From Adiantum capillus-veneris (Eukaryota; Streptophyta; Polypodiopsida; Polypodiales; Pteridaceae), in contig JABFUD020000248.1 in assembly GCA_014529385.2 (NCBI GenBank), forward strand, positions 1 to 37,379: a stretch of 37,379 bases of DNA, given 5' to 3'. The notes under the pieces are model-generated. The model was not told the origin of the DNA. It did no database searches and worked only from the letters and a program-made list of their open reading frames with translations. A program made the translations under genes and the position numbers. Positions 27,983 through 37,379 of this stretch are shown here, piece by piece (position 1 is the first letter of the stretch; the number at the start of each line of letters is the position of its first letter).

Positions 27983-28674
27983 AGGGAAAAAGAGATTGTC
28001 TGTAGAGAACTAACTGGCCGAGTCCAAATCGTGCCAATGTAACTTGAATGAATATATACATGACTTCCATTTCAACATTTCTTGCAATTTAAATCTTTTG
28101 TTTCAATTGTGAGATGATTCCCACACTTTGGCTATATCTTTATTTCAATTGTAAGATGAGGTCTGTCTCACTACCTATGTCCCTTTGTTAGTTGGTAGTG
28201 TGATTATTGTATAGAAAACATAAATGCAATGTATAATCTCGTTCTCTCTCTCTCTCTCCCCTCTCTCTCTCTCTCTCTCTCTTCCCTCATGATCAAAAAC
28301 ACACATACACCGTATACACACATGCACAATCTTGTAAGCCAACATGGGCACCGGTAACTTGAAAACGCATGTCGAAGCCACAACCTATAATGAAAGAGAC
28401 GATTGTGAGGATGCATTGCAAGCAAAATCAAGTAGGGTTAGAAGCTGACAGAATTTAGAGATAAGGAAAACATTACCGAACCCTAGGCTAGAAACAGCTA
28501 AATTTAAAAGCATAACAAAGATCATTACAAAGCTTAATTGTAACTTTCACACTTTTAACTAATGCAATTCTCATCTTTACCCCAAAAAGAAATTAAAATT
28601 GTATAGATATCTGAAGCCCACAAATACACACACAAACATGCAAGCTCACAAAGATAGTGAGATTGCCTGGTACT
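27983..28674. other. Intergenic, no gene seen
   Basis: AT-rich, with a (CT)n tract at 28243-28282. It would be the 3' flank of both convergent host genes. No RNA gene or conserved protein segment was recognised. The expected last exon of the strictosidine-synthase-like gene is not here. Confidence 0.5.
28243..28282. repeat. (CT)n microsatellite
   Basis: CT runs interrupted once by CCC. Seen directly. Confidence 0.95.
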
Positions 28675-30198
28675 GAAGATCTCTTGAAGGCGGGTTCGAC
28701 AACAGTCGATGGCAACCCAATACTGTCCCTTTTGCATTCATTCTCACATTGTCAGGGAATCCGGCAAATTTGCAAAGACCTCCAAGCTCCCCTTCTTTGG
28801 CCCCTCAAGCCAATACTTGAGCACTCTGGGCAAAACAAGAATCCCCTGAAGATCATCAGCAAGGCGTTGCTAGAAATCAGAATCATGAAAAAAAAGGGGC
28901 AAATATTATGCCTGCAATTTATTGTTTCGGTAGAGGAAGAAAAGACTCGTCCTCCGAGAGCTGGACTCCATTGGGGAAGTTTAAACGGTGAGGATCACTG
29001 ATGTCTCACTGGTGCTTGGATCATATCTCAGCAGCTTTCCCAGTGTTTTCGGTTTCAAGCAAGATTCTTTGATGATCTCTGCATCACAGACATTGTCAAA
29101 ATTTATATGCTTGCGTTGATCGAACATGTGAGAGATGTTAAGAGTAGCTAGTAGCCATATGTGCTCATACAATCGATTGTGGCGGGTGCTGCTATCTGTG
29201 AAAAATATGGATCCATTGAGTGGATGTCCAAGTCGTTCGCAAACTTGATTGGTTGTGTCGGTGTCCCAGCTTGCTGAGTAAGGACCGTTGCAACTCCACC
29301 TTCTGGACCAACTACCAAAAGGCCATAATAGGCATCAGCAAAGTAGAGATTGTCATTGGCCTTGTTGAATCGCAGCCCCAATGGGCGGCCACACCGCTCC
29401 TCATATTCTGTGCGTTCGGCTCTCGTCGATGAGTTGCTTGGGCTAGTGAGGCAGCTTGTATTCCTGCACCATCCGTATGAGGCAAAGAGCTCAACATCGG
29501 TATCCAACAGGATTGACAAGCAACTGCCAATCCAGAACGAGTTTGCAAAAGCACATATGCATCAAACTGGGCAATTTGTCGCTTTGTACAATGAGACAGT
29601 CAAAAGCAAGATGGGGTGCTATCATTCTTCAGCCAAATAGTTTACTTATGTGAGTGCATATAGGGTGCTAACACTGCTGTGGCAAAGAGCTCAATTGTGT
29701 GTGTGCATATAAGCACATGCTACCTCATCATCAATGCATAAATAGTGGCGTTTGCTCTGTCTAACACAAGGAACTAACATGCATTGCAGATAGGTAGGAA
29801 TACATACATGAATAGTTAAAGCTCATCATCCACACACAGCTCTACATGCTACCGAGCGTTGGACATGCTTACCATCGAGGAGAAGGTACGGCGAACAGGT
29901 CCCAGGACGAGTTTGAGGAGGAGTAGCGGACAACCCGGCCATCGGCAAGGCCAGCATAAGGTCCAAAACCATGGGTGTCGAAGATGAGGGATTCAGGACC
30001 ATGGATATGGGGGCCTTGCGAGTGGATGATGGCGGTCTGGAGGCGACTGGCGGGGTCACGAGGCCAGGAGGACATGACTTCGTGGTAGGAGGCAAGAGGG
30101 TGGGTCATGGGGCGGTAGTGGTGAGCGAAATCGCCCAAGGGGCCCATGCCCAGTGGGTCTGCGGCCACCCACATAGCCAGAGCAGCGATGAAGGCCAA
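28675..30198 (-). pseudogene. Strictosidine-synthase-like gene remnant (SSL/APMAP-type beta-propeller)
   Basis: Four minus-strand exons. Exon 1 (29873-30198) has a hydrophobic LLAFIAALAMWVAADPL signal-type start, IHGPESLIFD and GPYAGLADGRVVRY. Exon 2 (29171-29463) has CGRPLGLRFNKANDNLYFADAYYGLLVV and, after an indel, GSIFFTDSSTRHNR. Exon 3 (28912-29078) has KLLRYDPSTSETSVIL and, in shifted frames, NGVQLSEDESF and ETINCR. Exon 4 (28675-28825) has VLKYWLEGPKKG and FPDNVRM then KGQYWVAIDCC. Introns are 409, 92 and 86 bp; the third has a GC donor. These are hallmarks of the plant strictosidine-synthase-like family. About six small indels break the frame, exon 1 lacks an in-frame ATG before the hydrophobic segment, and the usual C-terminal ~100 residues are missing. 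Confidence 0.82.
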
Positions 30199-30533
30199 GA
30201 GCCATCGCTGCCTGCTGCTGCTGCACTCTCCATCATCATCACACCGCCCTGCTTCAAAGTAGCCAACTCAATCACACTCATGGCATTGAACCTGGTAGGT
30301 TCCCTCCCTCCCTTTTTAATATAGCACGCTGCTTTTTTGTTGACAGACTTACGTGCGTCCCCTTCAAGCTCGTGTCTCGCTCTATTTATAAAATTTCATA
30401 GCTCGCCATTCTTGCATGATCCTCTTTCAAAAGCACGCTTATATGCTTTCTGCGTATGCTCATTATCTTTGTGCATCCTTCAATGACTTTTGAATTGGGT
30501 ACATATATCTTTCAAGCTCTTTGACTTGGAAAA

Positions 30534-30605
30534 GTGTGAGTGTGAGTGTGAGTGTGAGTGTGAGAGTGTGTGTGTGTGTGTGTGTTGTGTGAGAGAGAGA
30601 GAGAG
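30534..30605. repeat. Compound microsatellite (GTGTGA)n-(GT)n-(GA)n
   Basis: Three successive short-unit tracts in about 70 bp, seen directly. Confidence 0.95.
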
Positions 30606-31717
30606 CAACCTCTCACAAGTTGGATATACATGCAAAATTTAATTGAATTCAATGCTTTAAGTATTTTAACATGGAAAGATAGTTATCGTTTCACCAATGA
30701 CGATGAAAGCTTGCCAAGCCTTGTCTACCATGGACATTAAAGGGCACAGGGTCTTCAATGACCTTGATGATGGAATCAACGACTGGCAAATGAGCGTGTA
30801 GTTCACAAGGGAAAAAAAGAGTGCTTAAAAATTCACTCCACATCATTAAAGATCTCGTGGGAGCTAGTCATGTAGTCTCAGAGCTAGTGAAAAATTTCCT
30901 ATTGAAACCATTAAAACAATCGCTTAATTAACCCAAATGATGTTCCCGAAAATTCCCCCTATATTAGAATGGGCCCAAATAGAAGTTCAACATAAAAGCC
31001 AATTAAAATTGTAGCACAAGCACAAGAGAGACATGATAGTGCCTAAAAGAAACTAATCTGATGCTTTGTGATTAGTGAGGATGTGCAAAAAACTATCATC
31101 CCACTTTTGGTTGAAGAGTGGTTTAGCCTTCTGTTGCACATTTTGTTACATACGGAATTCAATAAATGTCAAAAATATATACAAATACTGAAGAAAATGC
31201 CACTTTTGTCACTAAACCCCTTCTCTAAAGAAGCTTTTGCAGCCTACTCACTTTTAAAGATTGAATCTACTTTTTTTATTGCAAAATCTTCAAACATGTC
31301 TAGAAGAGAAATAATTGAAGTTTAGCCAAGATTTATATTGCATTTTGTACAAGATAAGTTTGTAGCACATGTCATGAGATTGTATGGAGTTGCACTGTAG
31401 CTTATTGATCCAATTAAAGTATGGTCTACTAATCGCTTTTTGATGGCACAAAAGGAGTTGGCATGACACAAGTTGGTGATCTTTATTCCTTTGTGCAATA
31501 GCATCATACTCATAATAGGTGCAAATTCATCTTTGTTTTAATTTGCAATTCACTCTTTTCCTAGAGCTGTCAAAGCACGAGGAACAATGATCCTACTTAT
31601 GCGATGAATTAGCACTTCAACTTTTGTATTTTGTCCATTGTTTTCATAATTAAGCTGTAAGATTCTTTGACATTGCAAGCAACTTGACACAACATAAACA
31701 TCCACGTGCACGCATGC

Positions 31718-31732
31718 GCACACACACACACA
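31718..31732. repeat. (CA)n microsatellite
   Basis: Short CA run, seen directly. Confidence 0.85.
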
Positions 31733-32491
31733 TCATTATCATCCTCATTTATAGGCTCTCTAACTATGCTTAGAAGAATCATATACTTTTTTCATAGAGG
31801 TATATAAAATATGCAATACACAAGAGTGGTTAAATTGGACAATTCACTACTCTGTGTAGGTGGTAAGTCACCTTGAAGAATATTGCAACATTTATATCTT
31901 GAGTGGTCCATGTTGCAACATTCATAGCTCTATCTCTATATGGCCATGTATTGTAACCACATATTCATGATTGGTAGTTGTAAGAGGTCCATCCTTTCAA
32001 AATATCTCTTAGAAATCTTAGTCATAAAAACATAGCACTACATGGCAAAAGGTGAAGAGTACAACGTCTTTTATATCTAGGCTCCATGTTCGTAACAAAA
32101 TAAGGCAAAAATAATGTAAATGGTAGATAATATGTGATAAAATGAAAGAAATGTTCAAGGATCTGTTACAACAGCTGTTGTGCATTTGTTGAAATTGCAT
32201 TAGTCAAGACCATTTGCAAACCATCAAAGAACGTATTGGATACATGATGAGGGCCGCGTTTAGAGAGGTCATCCCCCCCCTAAGGGAAATTTGAGAACTA
32301 TTGTAGAAGTTGGCATGTAACTTTATGTGTGCACTTATGTGAAATTTGTCTAAGGAGGCTATTATTTTGCACGAGTTTATTATAGACACTTAAAACATAG
32401 AATAGTTGTTATTTCCACTCTTAATGATTAATAGTTGTGGGAGCCTTAAAAATATGTGGAGCATGTGTGTAATAGCCACACACTGACACAA

Positions 32492-32498
<7 letters not shown>

Positions 32499-32571
<73 letters not shown>

Positions 32572-32572
32572 A
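32499..32572. repeat. Compound microsatellite (TC)n-(CA)n
   Basis: About 48 bp of TC followed directly by about 26 bp of CA. It lies just before the duplicated gypsy segment that starts at 32613. Confidence 0.95.
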
Positions 32573-32881
32573 ATTGAGCATCTCAAAATCATTGCCTAGA
32601 ATATAGGAAAATGTAGAAACTTTTCTTATGGGATCTGCATCAATTTACTGAGGTCGACTCTAGTAGTCAAACCAACTAAGAAGTTGTGCACTAGGCCAAG
32701 GTGCATCTACCAACATGTATCAATTGGGTTATGATTGCTTGTTGGAAGCCCAATATTTCTCCATTTACTAGAGACAACTACATTTTGATAGAGGACTACT
32801 TGGAAGTCATAATTTTCCAAAGAGGAATCAAATTTTTTAGCCTAGACTTGTGCCCCTACAGCCCCAACATGCCTCCTGAAA

Positions 32882-33347
32882 CATTAGGGAAATTTTGGAC
32901 TCTTAAATGGGCCCTATAAGGACTTTGACTTTCTCCCTCTTGTTCAAAATGGGCACACTATAAAAAAATTTACAAAAGAAATCAAAACTTGTCGAACCTT
33001 TTGGATTTTGAATGTACTCATCGAAATCTATCCATTGATATATAACATGCCATCAGATTCCTTATATTTTAGAAGATTCTATTTTTTATGTGACAACTCC
33101 GTCTTATAAATGGAATCTCTCTCCACATTTTAGCTTCAGTGGGGAGGACATCACTTCTACAAATTAACTCCAAATTTTTTAAGTTTGGGGATTAGAACCT
33201 ACTTTCTAAGATCTTTCCAATGATATGTTGATTGATAGGGTTTCGACAAAGCGTTTATGTATTTCACCGAGTTGCCCACTTTGGACAAGAGAGGCAAAGT
33301 CAAACCTCTTTACAGGGCCCCTTTGAGAGTCCAAATTTTCCCTAATG
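32882..33347. mobile_element. MITE-like element with ~75-bp terminal inverted repeats
   Basis: The left end CATTAGGGAAATTTTGGACT is mirrored at the right end as AGTCCAAATTTTCCCTAATG on the plus strand. The match continues through GGGCCCTATAAGGACTTTGACTT-like sequence to about 32956 on the left and 33273 on the right, with a few mismatches. Weaker complementarity extends further inwards. The element has no coding capacity. In copy B the flanks are joined (GTGAAACTCTA at about 34849), giving an empty site; the filled site reads CTGAAA | element | CTCTG. No clear target duplication is visible, which leaves the superfamily open. Confidence 0.75.
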
Positions 33348-33599
33348 CTCTGTTTTATTGGTGCTCTATGCTACTCACTATATAGATGGACTTCACATTT
33401 TTTCTCGATAAAATCTATTGCAAATTGGTTGATTTCAAGTGTTTGATATCTTTAATTATCTCACTATGTAGTCATTATTCAATGCCTACAAAGCTTCAAA
33501 TATGTATAGTAGACTAATTTCTAATGTGTATGTACCGACTTAAAATCCTTGTGAGGGCATGCTTGAGATATTTTCTAGAATGGATAGACCTTTGGAGCA

Positions 33600-34260
33600 A
33601 TTGATAAAGTGTTGGCTTTTATCCAACAATTTGATGCGGCTTTTGGAGATGAAAATTTCTCGGAATCTTCAAAGCTACGTAATCTCTCCATGAATTTCCA
33701 AAATCACCCTATCAATGGGGGGCAAGTCTTCGTGCCCAAGGTAAAGCTACAAAGACATGGATGGCCTTGAGGATTGCTATCATGAAGCAGTTCCTCTCAA
33801 TCGATGCCAGAGACAAAGTCTTTGGAGGCGCTTGAAGATGGCACCCTATGAGTCTATATAAAAGTATGTAGAAAACGTTTGGGAGTTACATCTCAAAGCC
33901 ACTGTCTACAAGACGATAGACTTTGCGAAACAAAAGCAAAAGTTTTGTGTTGGACTATCTGAGGAGATGAGTGAGTATGTCAACTAACAAAGGCCCAAAA
34001 CTATTCTGAGTCATACATCACATGATGGTCACCTTGAGGATCCACTTCCAACAAGGGAGTAAGAAGGGCTCCAAGATTATGGAAAGGCTAAGGAACAAAC
34101 AGAGCAAAAGGGGGAGAACAACATGATGCAAATTTCTTCCAAGGCTAATAAACAACAACAACAAATCAAAGGTGAAGGGAAAAGGCTACACAGGTGAAAA
34201 CAAAATTTCACGTAAAGAGGTCGAGCTTTATCTAAGGATAACAAGTGCTTCAAGTGTAGT
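33600..34260 (+). pseudogene. Gypsy Gag fragment, copy A
   Basis: Plus-strand remnant. From 33605 it reads KVLAFIQQFDAAFGDENFSESSKLRN, closely similar to KVLDFIQQFNAAFGDEDFTKSSKLRH of the minus-strand element (24157-25486), then breaks into other frames with stops. It belongs to the same chromovirus family on the opposite strand. Confidence 0.8.
33964..34172 (+). repeat. Inverted repeat, left arm
   Basis: Pairs with 34347-34554 in inverted orientation, by eye with scattered mismatches. Landmarks are GAGATGAGTGAGTATG with CATACTCACTTATCTC, and TCACATGATGGTCAC with its complement at about 34485-34499. Confidence 0.82.
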
Positions 34261-34346
34261 TTCTTCATATTCTAGCTCCTTGACAATGATGAGGAAATGG
34301 TATAAAGTGCCCAAGTCATTGAAAATGTGGATGGAATATGAATAAA

Positions 34347-34554
34347 CTTTGCTTTGTTGTTGTTTATTAGCCTTGGAAGAATTTTGCATCATGTTGTCCT
34401 TGCCCTTTTGCTCAATTTGTTCCTTAGCCTTTCTATAGTCTTGGAGCCCTTCTTGCTCCGTTGTTGGAAGTGAATCCCCGAAGTGACCATCATGTGATAT
34501 ATGATTGCCGGAATAGTTTTGGGCCTTTGTGAGCTGACATACTCACTTATCTCC
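34347..34554 (-). repeat. Inverted repeat, right arm (inverted gag fragment)
   Basis: A minus-strand copy of the gag segment also present at 33964-34172 and 35455-35665. It ends about 20 bp before direct copy B starts. The spacer between the arms is about 174 bp. Confidence 0.82.
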
Positions 34555-34574
34555 ATAAATAGGCCAGCACAAAG

Positions 34575-35727
34575 GTAGAAACTTTGCTTATGGGGGTCTA
34601 CATCAATTTGCAGAGGTCCACTCTAGTAGTCAAACCAACTAAGAAATTGTGCACTAGATCAAGGTGCATCTACCAACATGTATTAATTGGGTTGTGATTG
34701 CTTGTTGCAAACCCAATATTTCTCCATTTACTAGAGACAACTACATTTTGATAGAGGACTAATTTGAAGTCCTAATTTTCCAAAGAGGAATCAATTTGTT
34801 CAACCTAGTAGACCAAATTCGTGCCCCTACGGCCCCAACATGCCTCGTGAAACTCTATTTTACTAGCGCTCTATGTTACTCACTATACAAATTTTTTCTC
34901 GACAAAATCTATTGCAAATTAGTTGGTTTCAATTGTTTGATATCTTTAATCATCTCACTATGTAGTCATTTTTCAATGCCTATAAAGCTTCAATTATGTA
35001 TACTAAACTAATTTCTAATGTGTATGCACCAACATAAAATCATTATGAGGGCATGCATGCTTTGAATTATTTTCTAGAATGGATAGACCTTCGGAGAAAT
35101 TGATAAAGCGCTGGCTTTAATCCAACAATCTGATGCGGCTTTTGGAAATGAAGATTTCGCGGAATCTTCAAAGCTACGTAACGTCTCCATGAATTTCCAA
35201 AAAACATCTTATCAATGGTGGGCAAGTCTTTGTGCCCAAGGTGAAGCTCCAAATACATGGAAGGCCTTGAGGATTTCTATCATGGAGCAATTACTCTCAA
35301 GCAATGCCAAAGACAAAGTCCTTGGAGAACCTTGAAGATGGCACCCCATGAGTCTATGTAGATACGTTTTGGGAGTTACATCTCAAAGCCACTGTCTAGA
35401 GGAAGATAGACTTTGCAAAACAAAAGTAACAATTTTTTGACGGATTTTATGAGGAGATGAGTGAGTATGTCAACTCACAAAGGCCCAAAACTATTTCGGT
35501 AGTCATACATCACATGATGGTCACCTCAAGGATTCACTTCCAACAAGAGAGTAAAAGGGGCTCCAAGACTATGGATAGGCTAAGGAATTAATTGAACAAA
35601 AGGGGGAGAACAACGTGATGCACAATTCTTCCAAGGCTAATAAACAACAACAACAAAGCAAAGGTGAAGGGAAAAGACTACAAAGTTTAAAAAAAACTTT
35701 CACCTGAAGAGGTTGGACATTGTTGTA
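34575..35727 (+). repeat. Duplicated gypsy segment, copy B
   Basis: Direct repeat of copy A lacking the 466-bp inverted-repeat element. Gag reading resumes at about 35100 (IDKALALIQQSDAAFGNEDF). Numerous substitutions and small indels separate it from copy A. Confidence 0.85.
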
Positions 35728-36618
35728 TATTCCCACTCAAACATGAAGGTGTTATCCTAGGGGCACCATGGTTTGATCGCATGGCTACCACTATGAAGTT
35801 TTTTGAAAGAAAAATTTTATTTTCCTATAGAAGCAAGGATGTTACACTTGATGGAATTAGCTCAGGTAGCGCTATACCACTTGTCCAAACTCCAACTTTT
35901 GACAAAGTAATGAAAAGTTCTCTTTCTTGTTACATGGTTTTGTCAAATAGTCTAAGGAGGATGCACGTTTTTTTTAAGAGGTAAGAAGTGAAACTAAAGA
36001 GGATTAGAATTGTTTGATTTCCTAAACAAGTTTCAAGATGTGTTTATAGATGACAATCCTAGAGATCTACATCCCAAAAGAGGACAATATGATCGTACCA
36101 TAGAACTTCTACTAGTAGTTCACCTCCTAATAAGCCTCCTTATTGAGTCTCACAGGTTTGATAAGAGGAGATTATGAGGCAAGTGAACGAGCTTGTGGAA
36201 AATGGGATGGTAAGGCCCATGTCATTTTCATTTTTGCACTAGCTTTATTAACTTACAAAAGAATGATAGTACTTTTAGAATGTGCATGGACTATTGTGCA
36301 CTTAATAGAATAACCATAAAAAATAGATTTCCTGTATCTAGGATAGAGGATCTATTTGACAAGTTACAAGGGTCTAACTACTTTAGTAGAATAGATCTCA
36401 AAAGTGGTTATTATCAGATAAGTATTTTGCATGAGGATATTTTTAAGATGGCCTTTCGTACAAGAGTTGGCCTATATGAATACCTGGTACTCCCTTTTGG
36501 ACTTACTAACACGCCAACCACCTTTAATAGAATGATGGAGAGGCTTTTAGATATCATCAAAGCTTCATGGGAGTTTTCCTTGATGACATTATCAATCCTA
36601 TTAAGACTACTTTTCTAA
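35728..36618 (+). pseudogene. Gypsy protease end and partial RT (plus strand)
   Basis: Follows copy B. GAPWFDRMAT and a linker with TPTFDKVMKSSLSCYMV (35755-35984) correspond to the same segment of the minus-strand chromovirus. After a region with stops (35985-36279) come EEIMRQVNELVENGMVRPM and the frame 36280-36618, with CMDYCALNRITIKNRFPV, YFSRIDLKSGYYQI and LPFGLTNTPTTFN. RT stops just after this point, before a readable FxDD motif. Everything downstream of RT palm is missing. The interval between gag copy B and the protease tail is short, so the knuckle and protease active site have been deleted. Confidence 0.85.
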
Positions 36619-37379
36619 GCTAACACATTGTAGTGGCAGCATAACAATTGTCTGAGGATGGTTTAGAGCAGAGTATTGGTGTAGACAATGTGCAAGTGTA
36701 AAGTCTCCAAACCCGCCGACACCCAAAAGCGGGATGGAACCTTTGACAGGTCTCTAGGTCTCTAGGCCTACTAAGGTCAAAGTCTTTAAACAAGAAAAGT
36801 TCCAGGGAATTCACCCTTACCATTGACAATGGTTTAGGTTTATAGCCCTAGAAGAGACCTAGTCCTGTCTCGCAGTGGAAACGGGACCCTAAAAAAAAAT
36901 CCGGCCCTAAATCTTCATCCTTTAGATTAAGGTTTCCTTAGCCAACTCTTTTTTCCCTCTAGCATATGTGAGTGCACAACTGCTGGTGGATTCCTTGTCC
37001 AAGTGAAGAAGTTTTTAATCGTTTTAGTGCGCGGAAATGGATAGTTACCTGACTAATCAGGTCCACCCATCCATGATTAACAACCTTAGTCAATCCCCAC
37101 TTACCACCCCGCACTCACACATGATTCTATTGTTGTTTAATTACTACCACACTCTTTTCACAATTAAAATAATGATTCCTTTTTAACTTTTCAAACTGCA
37201 TTTCCTTAAGACAACCTTTGAAAACAGTATTGAAAGCATTCTTTCAGAAAACACACATCTTTAAACTTAAGACAAGCTACTGTCATTTCTAAGTATCACT
37301 AACAGTACTAACTTGTCTCAAGACCACCTATACAAGGGTGAAAAACAGCACCCATTCCTTATTTATATAACCAGGGTGG
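36619..37379. other. Unassigned terminal stretch
   Basis: No conserved coding sequence on either strand and no similarity to the LTRs described above. It runs off the window. It could be part of another LTR or of host intergenic DNA; nothing decides this. Confidence 0.4.

Larger units (their letters stand above)
30199..32612. other. Long intergenic stretch without recognised genes
   Basis: About 2.4 kb of AT-rich sequence. I see simple repeats at 30534-30605, 31718-31732 and 32499-32572, no conserved protein motif on either strand, and no tRNA-like structure. The first few hundred bases would contain the promoter of the strictosidine-synthase-like gene; a possible TATA (TCTATTTATAAAATT) lies near 30381-30395 on the plus strand, but its orientation is not decisive. 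Confidence 0.5.
32613..34228 (+). repeat. Duplicated gypsy segment, copy A
   Basis: Direct repeat of 34575-35727. Shared landmarks include CTCTAGTAGTCAAACCAACT (32658 and 34621), TTTACTAGAGACAACTACAT (32764 and 34724) and the gag part from about 33600. Copy A is longer because it carries the 466-bp inverted-repeat element at 32882-33347. Confidence 0.85.

Noticed and set aside
28657-29001. Plus-strand 114-codon frame
   Set aside because: Lies opposite exons 3-4 of the strictosidine-synthase-like gene, which matches a known family across several exons.
29971-30324. Plus-strand 117-codon frame with Gly/Val-rich protein
   Set aside because: Antisense of exon 1 of the strictosidine-synthase-like gene; no independent support.
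36620-36829. Minus-strand 69-codon frame near the window end
   Set aside because: No recognised motif and no repeat or gene context to support it.

Overview
This window is a plant nuclear, repeat-dominated region. The signs are Ty1/copia and Ty3/gypsy retrotransposons with plant-type primer-binding sites (initiator Met-tRNA and an Asp-tRNA-like site), a chromodomain-bearing gypsy element, LINE remnants, long (GA)n/(CT)n microsatellites, and intron-containing remnants of host genes. No prokaryotic genes, rRNA, tRNA or CRISPR arrays were seen. The species cannot be named from the sequence.

Layout. (1) About 600-1648 and 16898-17480 are two halves of one decayed plus-strand LINE. (2) A minus-strand Ty1/copia element occupies 1649-16892 and splits the LINE. 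It has 279-bp LTRs at 1649-1927 and 16614-16892, the 5-bp target duplication GTTAC, an initiator-Met PBS and a PPT. It has lost the end of integrase and most of reverse transcriptase. (3) Inside it (about 2721-14312) lies a minus-strand Ty3/gypsy complex: a large gag with four zinc knuckles, protease, RT-RNase H, integrase, then a second retropepsin-like domain and a further unknown ORF downstream of integrase. Its two terminal LTR-like blocks are not homologous to each other, so it is chimeric or rearranged. (4) 17774-18615 and 27491-27982 are candidate pieces of a host gene of unknown function whose first exon looks plastid-targeted. They are separated by (5) a complete minus-strand chromodomain gypsy element at 18616-27490, with LTRs of 1626 and 1594 bp and target duplication AAATT. 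(6) 28675-30198 holds a minus-strand strictosidine-synthase-like gene remnant of four exons with several frameshifts, one GC-AG intron and no recognisable C-terminal exon. (7) 30200-32600 is non-coding with microsatellites. (8) 32613-36618 holds plus-strand fragments of the same gypsy family as (5): two direct copies and one inverted copy of a gag segment, then protease/RT. A 466-bp element with ~75-bp terminal inverted repeats sits in one copy and is absent at the equivalent place in the other. (9) 36619-37379 is unassigned.

Insertion order on the left is LINE, then copia, then gypsy. All retroelement reading frames are broken by stops or small indels, so nothing here looks autonomous as assembled. 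The most unusual item is the inner gypsy complex, with protease-like domains on both sides of RT-integrase and mismatched ends. The 466-bp inverted-repeat element and the hairpin-forming gag duplication come next. I found no evidence of a new defence or enzymatic system.
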